Assembly: GCA_964624635.1 (NCBI GenBank)
Contig: CAZUXM010000001.1
Location: 1-64,000, forward strand
Length of the DNA: 64,000 nucleotides
Source: JANWKQ01 sp964624635
GTDB lineage: Bacteria; Bacteroidota; Bacteroidia; CAIKAF01
Direction: 5' to 3'
Each line of letters starts with the position of its first letter. The first letter of the stretch is position 1. The notes below the pieces were generated by a model. The model was not told where the DNA came from, ran no database searches, and saw only the letters and a list, made by a program, of their open reading frames with translations. The translations under genes were made by a program, and so were the position numbers. Positions 1-7,630 of this stretch are shown here, piece after piece.

Positions 1-56
1 AGTATAACAAAGTAGTAACTGATTGGGAAAAGAAAAGATATTTTGAGATTATATAA
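1..56 (+). CDS. C-terminal tail of a glutamine-synthetase-like protein (partial)
   Basis: Frame 3 is open from the window edge to TAA at 54-56 and reads YNKVVTDWEKKRYFEII. A V-T/S-D-W-E-x-x-R-Y ending is typical of glutamine synthetase family proteins, including gamma-glutamyl-polyamine synthetases. The genes that follow (Fe-ADH, PuuD-like hydrolase, aldehyde dehydrogenase) are the usual companions of such a synthetase, which strengthens the call. Only 17 residues are visible, so identity is inferred mainly from context. Confidence 0.5.
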   Translation, partial: YNKVVTDWEKKRYFEII

Positions 57-60
57 ATAG

Positions 61-126
61 AACACGGATGACACAGATGCGGCAGATTAACACTGTAAAA
101 TCCGTAACATCTGTGTCATCTGCGTT
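61..126. repeat. Intergenic inverted repeat
   Basis: A perfect 13-bp inverted repeat, GATGACACAGATG (67-79) and CATCTGTGTCATC (108-120), with imperfect pairing continuing outward and inward. It sits between the stop at 56 and the ATG at 164. Palindromes of ACGGATGACACAGAT type are common dispersed intergenic elements in Bacteroidota. It could fold as an RNA hairpin between two operon genes. A related fragment lies at 57741-57758. Confidence 0.6.
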
Positions 127-163
127 CCATTAAATTTCCTAATTTTGAACAAAGATTATTCCG

Positions 164-1312
164 ATGGATTTTAGCATTATCAGACAATTTAATTTCCCAA
201 CAGTAATTCGTTTTGGGGCTGGAGCAGTTAAAGAATTACCCGCTTATTTAAAAAATAACGGTTTGCAAAAACCTTTGATTGTTACTGATCCGGTAATTGC
301 AGAATTGTCTTTTTTTAAAACTATTATAAACGATTTAAAAAATGCAGGCATTTCGGTAGAAGTGTTTTCAAACATTCATAAGAATCCGGTAAAATCTGAT
401 GTATATAAAGGGACCGAACAATGGGACACTACTCACAGAGATTCATTAATAGGAATTGGTGGAGGTGCTGCCTTAGACGTTGCCCGTGCCATTGTATTAC
501 AAATAAACCATAGAGAAGATCTTTTTAAATATGATGATTTAATTGGTGGTGATGTATATGTTACCAACGAAGTTCCCCATTTTATTACCATCCCTACTAC
601 TGCAGGAACGGGATCTGAAGTAGGTCGATCAGCTATTATTGCAGACGATGTTACCCACCAGAAAAAAATATTATTCTCACCCAAGCTACTTGCCAAAATA
701 GTTTTTGCTGATCCATTATTAACGATGGAACTTCCACCCTTTGTAACGGCAGCAACCGGAATGGATGCTTTAACTCATAATATGGAAGCATATCTGGCAA
801 AAAATTACCATCCTATTTGCGATGGAATTGCATTGGAAGGGATGAGATTGATTTCCGTTTCATTGGAAAAAGCGGTTAAGAATCCTGATGTAGGATCACG
901 TGCTGAAATGCTATTAGCATCTATGATGGGAGCCATTGCATTTCAAAAAGGATTAGGTGTGGTACATTCGTTAGCACATCCACTCTCCTCCTTATTAGAT
1001 ACCCACCACGGATTGGCCAACGCAGTAAATATTCCTTACGGAATGAAATTTAATATTGCCGGCTTCGAAGATAAATTTGAAAGAATGGCTCAGACGTTGG
1101 GGTTAAAAGAACATACCGGTGATGCAGTAGTAAAATATTTATTCGACTTTAATTCGAAAATCGGCATTCCTCATAAGTTAAGAGACATTCAAGTAAAAGA
1201 AGAACATTTGGATACATTAGCAGACCTGGCGTTAGCGGATTTTGCACACCCGAACAATCCTAAACCTGTTACCCGTGAAGATTTTAGAATGTTATATGCC
1301 GAAGCATTGTAA
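164..1312 (+). CDS. Iron-containing alcohol dehydrogenase
   Basis: Fe-dependent (group III) alcohol dehydrogenase of 382 residues, full length for the family. It carries the NAD(P)-binding GIGGGAALDVARAI, the TTAGTGSEVGRSAI stretch, and the metal-ligand region with MDALTHNMEAY, HSLAHPLSS and HHGLANAVNIPYG. Such enzymes interconvert alcohols and aldehydes in the cytoplasm. The neighbours (GS-like tail upstream, PuuD-like amidohydrolase and aldehyde dehydrogenase downstream) suggest it reduces or oxidises a semialdehyde in a polyamine, GABA or amino-alcohol route. It ends in TAATG, its stop sharing one base with the next start, so the two are probably translationally coupled. The substrate is not readable from sequence. 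Confidence 0.88.
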   Translation: MDFSIIRQFNFPTVIRFGAGAVKELPAYLKNNGLQKPLIVTDPVIAELSFFKTIINDLKNAGISVEVFSNIHKNPVKSDVYKGTEQWDTTHRDSLIGIGGGAALDVARAIVLQINHREDLFKYDDLIGGDVYVTNEVPHFITIPTTAGTGSEVGRSAIIADDVTHQKKILFSPKLLAKIVFADPLLTMELPPFVTAATGMDALTHNMEAYLAKNYHPICDGIALEGMRLISVSLEKAVKNPDVGSRAEMLLASMMGAIAFQKGLGVVHSLAHPLSSLLDTHHGLANAVNIPYGMKFNIAGFEDKFERMAQTLGLKEHTGDAVVKYLFDFNSKIGIPHKLRDIQVKEEHLDTLADLALADFAHPNNPKPVTREDFRMLYAEAL

Positions 1313-2004
1313 TGAAAAAAATAGGCATTACATATTCTGACACCAACTTTGATAATTATCCTGCCTGGATCAAGGGAAGCGATGCCGATATTGAAATAAT
1401 TATTCTATCGTATAAAGAAAATAATATTCTGGATGCTGAAAATTGTGATGCATTTGTTTTTAGCGGTGGAATAGATATTCATCCTTCGTATTATAGAAAT
1501 CCCAGATTAAACTTCCCTAATAACGAAGATGGAAAATTTAATTTGGTAAGGGATGCTTTCGAAAAAAAAGTATTTGACATTGCTCAACAGAAAAATGCAT
1601 CCATTCTTGGTATTTGCAGAGGAATGCAATTAATCAACTGTTTATTGGGCGGAGACCTTGTACAAGATCTGGAAGAAGTAGGGAAAAAAGACCATCGCAG
1701 TCATAACAAAGTAGATGGATCACATACTATAAAAATCAATGTAGAAAGTGAGTTTTATAAAATTTCAGGCGTTTTGGAAGGAAACATCAATTCAGCGCAC
1801 CACCAATCAATAGGAAAAATTGCGGATGGGCTAGAAGTAATTGCAGAATCAGAAGACGGAGTACCTGAAGCCATAGAATATAAAAACAAAATTAATAAAA
1901 CGTTTTTTCTTTGTGTACAATGGCATCCTGAAAGACTAACAACTGAAGACAAAATTCCCTTTTCAAAAAACATTCGAGAATCATTTTTAAAATCTATTCT
2001 GTAA
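1312..2004 (+). CDS. Gamma-glutamyl-GABA hydrolase-like protein (peptidase C26, PuuD-like)
   Basis: Class I glutamine amidotransferase fold, 230 residues. SGGIDIHPSYY near residue 51, nucleophile-elbow GICRGMQLIN with catalytic Cys102, and CVQWHPE with His205 and Glu207 are the catalytic triad signature of peptidase C26. In the Puu pathway this family hydrolyses gamma-glutamyl-GABA to glutamate and GABA. The start overlaps the previous stop by one base (TAATG). Context with a GS-like tail, Fe-ADH and ALDH supports a gamma-glutamylated amine catabolic operon; another gamma-glutamyl substrate remains possible. Confidence 0.82.
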   Translation: MKKIGITYSDTNFDNYPAWIKGSDADIEIIILSYKENNILDAENCDAFVFSGGIDIHPSYYRNPRLNFPNNEDGKFNLVRDAFEKKVFDIAQQKNASILGICRGMQLINCLLGGDLVQDLEEVGKKDHRSHNKVDGSHTIKINVESEFYKISGVLEGNINSAHHQSIGKIADGLEVIAESEDGVPEAIEYKNKINKTFFLCVQWHPERLTTEDKIPFSKNIRESFLKSIL

Positions 2005-2005
2005 A

Positions 2006-2023
2006 GACGGGTCATAACCCGTC
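2006..2023. other. Strong hairpin between operon genes
   Basis: GACGGGT, loop CATA, ACCCGTC: a perfect 7-bp GC-rich stem directly after the stop at 2004 and 27 nt before the next ATG at 2051. Only four Ts follow (2027-2030), so it is a weak terminator at best. It may tune the level of the downstream aldehyde dehydrogenase, act as a 3' end stabiliser, or be a small dispersed palindrome. Confidence 0.5.
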
Positions 2024-2050
2024 ACCTTTTAAACCAAAATAAATTATCAA

Positions 2051-3423
2051 ATGAACATTATTAATCCTGCAACAGAAGAAATTATTGCCACGCTTGAAAC
2101 GGATACTCCAACCAGTTTAGATAAAAAATATGAACTCTTAAAAAATGCACAACCTATATGGAGAAATGTACCGGTTGAAGAGCGAATTAAAATTTTGCAA
2201 AAATTTGCCCAGTTATTAAAAGACAACGTAGAACATTTATCAGCAATCCTTACCTCTGAAGTAGGAAAACCATTACAGCAGTCACGTAACGAAGTAAACG
2301 GAGCCTCTAACAGGGTTGTTTGGTTAACTGATAATGCTTACAAATATCTGAGAGATGAAATCATGTTTGAAAACGATATGATGACAGAAATGATCAAATA
2401 CGAACCATTGGGTGTTATATGTAATATCTCAGCANNNNNNNNNNGAATTTCCCTTATAATGTTGGGGTAAATGTTTTTGTTCCTGCGTTAATGGCGGGCA
2501 ATGCAGTGATGTATAAACCCTCAGAATATTCATCATTAACGGGCTTAGAAATAGAGAAATTATTAAAACAAGCAGGAGTACCAAACGATATTTTTCATGT
2601 AGCTATAGGAACTGGAGAAGTGGGTGGAAGATTGTTAGAAATGGATTTCGACGGATATTATTTTACAGGCTCCTATAAAACCGGACAATATATTTATGAG
2701 AAAGTAGCTCCCAAAATGGTTCCATGTCAATTGGAATTAGGAGGTAAAGATCCTGTGTATGTAATGGATGATATTGAAAATATTAAATTAGCAGCAGCAG
2801 GAATTGCAGATGGTGCATTTTATAACAACGGTCAAAGTTGTTGTGCAGTTGAAAGAGTATATGTGCATGAAAAAATTTACGATGAATTTGTGAATGAATT
2901 TGTGAATGAAGTAAAATCATGGAAAACAGGCGACCCAACACAAGAAGGAATCTATATAAGTGTTGTGAGTAGAAAACCGCAGGTCGATTTTTTAGATCAA
3001 CAGGTAAAAGATGCCATTAATAAAGGTGCACAACTACTTACCGGGGGAAATAAAATTAACGGAAAGGGATATGGTTACGAAGCTACTGTTTTGGTGAATG
3101 TGAACCATACCATGAGTGTTATGAAAGACGAAAGTTTCGGACCGGTAATAGGTATCATGAAAGTAAAAAACGACCATGAAGCTTATGAGTTGATGAAAGA
3201 TACCGAGTATGGATTAACTGCCTCTGTATATTCAAGTTCACAACCCAGAGCTTTTGAAATTTTAGATAAGCTGGACAGTGGAACAGCGTACTGGAATTGT
3301 TGTGACCGTGTAAGTGCACCTGTTCCCTGGAGTGGAAGAAAACATTCTGGTTTTGGCTCCACTTTATCACATATAGGCATCAGGGCTTTTACAAAACCTA
3401 AGGCTTATCAGTTACGTAAATGA
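2051..3423 (+). CDS. NAD(P)-dependent aldehyde dehydrogenase (interrupted by an assembly gap)
   Basis: Aldehyde dehydrogenase superfamily, split only by the N-gap at 2435-2444. Residues 1-128 end in GVICNISA; after the gap the other frame reads NFPYNVGVNVFVPALMAGNA. The family motif is S-A/P-W-N-F-P-Y, so just a Trp codon is expected between, giving about 454 residues, a normal length. Downstream are GGKDPVYV (conserved Glu in ELGGKDP), the catalytic-Cys motif NNGQSCCA, and a C-terminal SGFGSTLSHIG. It likely oxidises an aldehyde or semialdehyde made by the preceding genes. It is not a frameshifted pseudogene; the frame change is an artefact of the fixed gap length. Confidence 0.88.
2435..2444. 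other. Assembly gap (10 N) inside aldehyde dehydrogenase
   Basis: Ten Ns. Conserved family sequence predicts that the flanks GCA and GAAT are joined by about two bases (completing a TGG Trp codon), so the gap length is a placeholder. Confidence 0.85.
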
Positions 3424-3473
3424 TGTTGATTTAAAACATTTATCTATATTTAGATTGCAAAACCTAATACTTC

Positions 3474-4187
3474 ATGCCCACTGCTTTATCACATCCTAAA
3501 ATAGATCAACGTAGGGGCAAATTATATATATGGTTGTTGGTTTGCCAGTCATTAAGTTTATTATCCAATGTGTTTATTGTACCGGCAGCACGTACAGGAA
3601 ATTACATGATTACTGAAACAATTGCTGCCTTTATGGATCTTTTCTTTTCATTGTCATTAACCACCGTTTCCCTTTTCTTCTTATACCATTTCGTTGCTAA
3701 ACGCTGGTATTTTTACACTCTGGCATTTGCATTGACCTTTGCTACCATTGTTATATTTATTGCCACCATTAGCGGATTAGAAAAGTCAAATTTTCATTTA
3801 TACCGAATCATTCTTGGGTTTTCAACCACCGTTACATTGGTAATGATATTTACCAGTTTTTATGAAGCAGTAACGGATGTATTCGGAGTGAAGTTAAAAA
3901 TCAGAGATGCGTTATTAGGTGCAGCCAATATATTTTTGCTTATCATCATTCTCTTCACATTTATTTATGCAGTAATGGGAATTATTGTGCCCAATTCGGT
4001 AGTAACAGATGCCAATATATCTAAGTTATATAACACTTGTTATATTCATAGTGGTTATATAGTAGCTTCCATGGATCCGCCGGATAATAATTTTGCTCCG
4101 TTTGTACGTAACAGTATGACGGTTGAATCTATTTTTACTCACCTGTTTGAGGTGATGATTATTGGAAGATTACTTTCAAGGGTATAG
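3474..4187 (+). CDS. Six-TM membrane protein, possibly a channel-like protein with a degenerate pore loop
   Basis: I do not recognise a named family. The 237 residues hold about six hydrophobic segments (near 17-37, 53-75, 78-100, 111-131, 149-172, 213-234). The last two flank a re-entrant-like loop (about 185-209), and the final segment FVRNSMTVESIFTHLFEVMI-IGRLLSRV resembles the inner helix of two-TM potassium channels (R-S-L-x-x-x-E-x-x-x-G-Q-L pattern). The usual TVGYGD filter is absent, replaced by IVASMDPP. It is encoded alone, ending 8 nt from a convergent gene. The channel idea is inference only. Confidence 0.55.
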   Translation: MPTALSHPKIDQRRGKLYIWLLVCQSLSLLSNVFIVPAARTGNYMITETIAAFMDLFFSLSLTTVSLFFLYHFVAKRWYFYTLAFALTFATIVIFIATISGLEKSNFHLYRIILGFSTTVTLVMIFTSFYEAVTDVFGVKLKIRDALLGAANIFLLIIILFTFIYAVMGIIVPNSVVTDANISKLYNTCYIHSGYIVASMDPPDNNFAPFVRNSMTVESIFTHLFEVMIIGRLLSRV

Positions 4188-4195
4188 TTGATGAT

Positions 4196-4855
4196 TTAAG
4201 TATCACAACTCACATCATCCCATTCCTGATTCATATAATTTACCAGCCAGTTTAATGCGTAATGTCTTTCATACACTACGCCGGGATGAACATTTTCCAC
4301 TTCTCCATCATTGATTCGGGCATCTACACAGGCCCAATCTATTCGGTAATATAAATCTGCTTCATCTAAAATTTCTTCTTTCGTTCGGATATCCGTATAA
4401 TGAGCAATAAATCCGTTAGGGTCAGCATCTAATCCTCCAAAAGGAAAATCATCTTCGGGCACTTCGTCCAGATCAGCAGGTTCCTCTGGAAATTCCAATT
4501 CATCAATAATATTTAATGCCCATAAAAGCACCCATATACATTCTACTTTCCACGATTCCTGCGATTTTTTTTCTTCTGTAGGATTCGCTAAAAATGCTTT
4601 TTCGCCTGGGGTTACCTGATCCCACAATTCAAAATCTTTTAAATATTTGGTAATCTCTTTACTGGTAAAATGATCAAAAGCAACAAAGTTTACTGCGGTA
4701 AGAATGACTAATCTGGTAGATACTTCTTCGGCAGATCTAATTTTTGTTTCCTTCTCTGTTTCCGTTAAAGGTAAATTTGGATTAATCTTGATTTTTCTCT
4801 TAGCGAGAATTTTCTCCGTTTGTTCCTTGCGTTGCTGTGCGGTAATGGTAGACAT
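4196..4855 (-). CDS. DUF4272-like protein
   Basis: A 219-residue soluble, acidic protein. RSAEEVSTRLVILTAVNFVA, followed by ESWKVECIWVLLWALNIID and a C-terminal WACVDARIND with ERHYALNWL, matches the layout of DUF4272 proteins as I know them. The function of that family is unknown. No signal peptide or membrane segment. It lies 18 nt after the membrane protein encoded at 4874-5371, so the two probably form an operon. Confidence 0.65.
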   Translation of the reverse strand: MSTITAQQRKEQTEKILAKRKIKINPNLPLTETEKETKIRSAEEVSTRLVILTAVNFVAFDHFTSKEITKYLKDFELWDQVTPGEKAFLANPTEEKKSQESWKVECIWVLLWALNIIDELEFPEEPADLDEVPEDDFPFGGLDADPNGFIAHYTDIRTKEEILDEADLYYRIDWACVDARINDGEVENVHPGVVYERHYALNWLVNYMNQEWDDVSCDT

Positions 4856-4873
4856 ATAAAAATAGTTAGTGCT

Positions 4874-5371
4874 TTACTTCCTTTTTACTTTTACAGGAAC
4901 AGGTTCAGGTGTTTTTACGATTTTTATCTTTTGCAGAACTTTATACACCCCTCCAACCATAATATTTCCCAAAGGATAATAAGATCCAAAGAAAATCACC
5001 ATGATTAATGAGAAGTTTTTAATATCAACAATACGAGCCAATATATTATCTCCATAATCAATATAATAGCCTTCCTGTACAACATTTAAGGTAATGGATG
5101 TATGATTCATATATCCCAAAAATTCGATGGGTGCAATTGCTATCACACCGTATATATATTGCATCCATATCTTTTCATTCCTGATAAGAATCGATACCGG
5201 AACCATACAAATACAATAACAGGTAATTACCTGCCACCAATAGGTAAACATAGCAATTCCTAAGATTTGACCTATCTGATTCATACAGGTTCCCCAGATA
5301 AAATAAAATACGATGTAAGTAATCCACAATGAAGCGGGAACTGATAATTTTTGTTTGATTGTTTTAAGCAT
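4874..5371 (-). CDS. Small integral membrane protein of unknown function
   Basis: 165 residues with about four membrane segments (near 15-38, 44-62, 68-85, 116-138) and a positively charged C-terminus (KVLQKIKIVKTPEPVPVKVKRK region). I do not recognise a family. It is upstream of the DUF4272-like gene (18 nt) and downstream of a 41-residue membrane peptide (24 nt), so all may be cotranscribed with the beta-barrel gene at 5521-6267. Confidence 0.6.
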   Translation of the reverse strand: MLKTIKQKLSVPASLWITYIVFYFIWGTCMNQIGQILGIAMFTYWWQVITCYCICMVPVSILIRNEKIWMQYIYGVIAIAPIEFLGYMNHTSITLNVVQEGYYIDYGDNILARIVDIKNFSLIMVIFFGSYYPLGNIMVGGVYKVLQKIKIVKTPEPVPVKVKRK

Positions 5372-5395
5372 AAGGCAAATGTATAAACAACTTAA

Positions 5396-5521
5396 TTAAT
5401 CATTGTTTTTATAATATTCTTTTTTTGCTTTTTGTTGACGATAATAGGCTACAAATATTAATGACATAGGGAAAAACAGAATGATAAGAATCCAACTAAA
5501 TATCTTGCTAACTAGTTTCAT
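5396..5521 (-). CDS. 41-residue single-pass membrane peptide
   Basis: A short frame begins MKLVSKIFSWILIILFFPMS and continues with a charged, Lys/Tyr-rich tail ending YYKNND. It has one hydrophobic helix (about residues 8-26) with a basic N-terminus and cytosolic-looking C-terminal tail. Its ATG overlaps the stop of the upstream beta-barrel gene as TAATG (base 5521 shared), the same coupling used by several clear gene pairs in this window. This overlap and sensible composition are the reasons for calling it; function unknown. Confidence 0.55.
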   Translation of the reverse strand: MKLVSKIFSWILIILFFPMSLIFVAYYRQQKAKKEYYKNND

Positions 5522-6267
5522 TAATTCCATCCAAAATAAAAATCAGCACTCAATCCGGCAGTCCAAAGATATCCACTTACAGGTCTATCAATAAAACGAC
5601 CTATATTATGCCCAAAATTAGGAGCTATTCTTAAGTTAAGTTGCTGTGAAAATTTAACATCAATACCTGCCGCTACCATACCCGAGAATACTACATTTTG
5701 TAAAGGTAAATCAGATTTGAATACTTCATAGGTTTTACGTCCATCTTCATACTTGCGAACAAAGGTTTCATTCTGAGCAACTAAAACATTGGTACTGATT
5801 CCAAAGGAGCTATAAAAACGCACCTTACCTTTCCCTACAAAAAAATTAGCTTTTAATGGAATATCAATATAGTTGTAGTTATAAATAGAACGGCCATGAG
5901 TTGGCATAGTGGGGTCGTATTGTACATAAATAAACTCCTGCATCACTGTTTCATAACCCCTGTTTGAGTATATAACACCTGTTTCCATTCCAAAATGTTT
6001 GGATATATTAATACAAAAACCTAAGCCTGCATGATACCCGAATTTTAAAGTTTGATTCTCATTTTCGTATTTGATGAGTTCATCGATAGATGGGTCACCT
6101 TTTTTGTTTTCTAATGTACGAAAACACATATCTATTCCACCAATTCCACCTATTTGAAAAACAGGGTAATCTCTCATCTTTTTGGTGATATATGTATTCC
6201 CCTGCCCATATGAAAAAACAATGGTATAATAGAAACTGATAACTAGCAGGGTCCTTAAATATCTCAT
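5521..6267 (-). CDS. Outer membrane beta-barrel protein (PorT-like fold)
   Basis: A 248-residue protein with an N-terminal signal peptide ending near FSYGQG. Alternating amphipathic strands, a GMETGVIYSNRGYE segment and the YNYIDIPLKANFF stretch are characteristic of Bacteroidota eight-stranded outer-membrane barrels (OMP_b-brl_2 type). The C-terminus ends in aromatic-rich strands (YLWTAGLSADFYFGWN). Probably an outer membrane protein with a structural or unknown role. Its stop overlaps the start of the 41-residue membrane peptide by one base. Confidence 0.75.
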   Translation of the reverse strand: MRYLRTLLVISFYYTIVFSYGQGNTYITKKMRDYPVFQIGGIGGIDMCFRTLENKKGDPSIDELIKYENENQTLKFGYHAGLGFCINISKHFGMETGVIYSNRGYETVMQEFIYVQYDPTMPTHGRSIYNYNYIDIPLKANFFVGKGKVRFYSSFGISTNVLVAQNETFVRKYEDGRKTYEVFKSDLPLQNVVFSGMVAAGIDVKFSQQLNLRIAPNFGHNIGRFIDRPVSGYLWTAGLSADFYFGWN

Positions 6268-6333
6268 AGGTTAATCAATCCTTAAAATTAAGGATTTTTA
6301 TTCTACAAAACCAAATAATGCCAGAGGGAATTT

Positions 6334-7539
6334 CTATTGACGGATAAATTTAGTATGTCCGGAACCTATTTGTAAGGTATAGATACCTTTAGGTAAGTGG
6401 GTTACATTGATTTGTTGATTAACTATTCCTGTTTGAGTCACCTTCCCATCCATAGTAACAATTTGGTAAGGAACCGGATCCTGTATGTTGTTTATGTATA
6501 GTACATCAGTTGCGGGATTGGGGTAGACTTTTAGTTTGTATAGCGGATTGTTTTCCTCCACACCTATCAATGAACTAATATTATACATAATTACAAAACC
6601 AATATGGTTAGCTGCTGCCAAACGGGTCATATCAGGAGAAATAGCTACTCCATATACCCTGGTTTGTAGGGCATTGGTAAAAGTATAACTCACATCATAG
6701 TTATGTAAGTTAATCATTTTAGCTGTTTGATCATTTGATCCTGAAATAGCAAATGAACCATCAACACTGATATCAATGGTATTCACATCAGCTAAATGGA
6801 TTGGTAAAATAGTATCCAAATTACCACCATTCATATTGTAGCAATAAATTTTACTATCTTCATTTCCTGCAAGAATTCTATCACCTGAGGGTGTAAATTT
6901 TACTGTTTTAAAATCCATCATGGCATCCATCCAACTATGTACCTCCTGATAATTATTTTGCAAATCCCAAACCACCACCATCGCATCTTTACCCCCGCTA
7001 ACTAAATAATGATCATCAGCAGAAACATCAACCGATAATACCCCATCCATATGTGCATTAGGAATGTTATGATGCAACATCCCTGAAGAAGTTTCATATA
7101 CTTTGATAGACCCATCGTCACCTCCTGCGTAGATATACATACCATCAGACGAAAAGTCAACTGAGTTAAGTCCACCCGTTTGTGTATCAATATTGTAAAC
7201 AGTATCAGGGATAGTCATATCTATCACCAACAAATGACCTAATTCCTCAGCAATGGCTATATACTGACCATTTGATGAAAACTGTACGTTGTATAAACAA
7301 AGGTCCGGAGTTTCTGATTCCCACATTATATGACCATTATTTACATCAATAACCCTAACCATAGGGCCCATACATTCGTAAGCTACCGCCAGATGAGTAC
7401 CATCAGGAGAAAAGGAACAGCTAAAAGCACCTGTACTACTATAATCCTTAGCCCATAAGGTATCGCCAAAATAAGGCTGAGCCTTTAATGAAATAAGGGG
7501 GAGAATGCTTACAATGAAAATGGTTAATATCCTTTTCAT
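6334..7539 (-). CDS. Secreted WD40 beta-propeller protein with T9SS type A sorting domain
   Basis: 401 residues: signal peptide (ending near LKAQ), then seven recognisable WD40-type blades, each with an F/V-S-x-D/N-G-x-x-I/L-A pattern, for example SVDFSSDGMYIYAGGDDG and TIDISVDGSFAISGSNDQ, and a C-terminal sorting domain with KVYPNPATDVLYINN and LPKGIYTLQIGSGHTKFIRQ. Seven blades make a closed propeller, a protein-binding platform. The sorting domain marks export by the type IX system to the cell surface or medium. Encoded monocistronically, divergent from the peptidase at 7631. Confidence 0.88.
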   Translation of the reverse strand: MKRILTIFIVSILPLISLKAQPYFGDTLWAKDYSSTGAFSCSFSPDGTHLAVAYECMGPMVRVIDVNNGHIMWESETPDLCLYNVQFSSNGQYIAIAEELGHLLVIDMTIPDTVYNIDTQTGGLNSVDFSSDGMYIYAGGDDGSIKVYETSSGMLHHNIPNAHMDGVLSVDVSADDHYLVSGGKDAMVVVWDLQNNYQEVHSWMDAMMDFKTVKFTPSGDRILAGNEDSKIYCYNMNGGNLDTILPIHLADVNTIDISVDGSFAISGSNDQTAKMINLHNYDVSYTFTNALQTRVYGVAISPDMTRLAAANHIGFVIMYNISSLIGVEENNPLYKLKVYPNPATDVLYINNIQDPVPYQIVTMDGKVTQTGIVNQQINVTHLPKGIYTLQIGSGHTKFIRQ

Positions 7540-7630
7540 AGGTTAAATATACTCATAAATCGTTGGTTGGACAATGATTTCTCGTTTAGGTTTAAGCATT
7601 TTTTATTTTCTTTGAAAAAATATTCATTCC

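Noticed and set aside
2051..3423. Frameshifted ALDH pseudogene
   Set aside because: The frame change coincides with a 10-N gap, and both halves are intact and conserved; the fixed gap length explains it.
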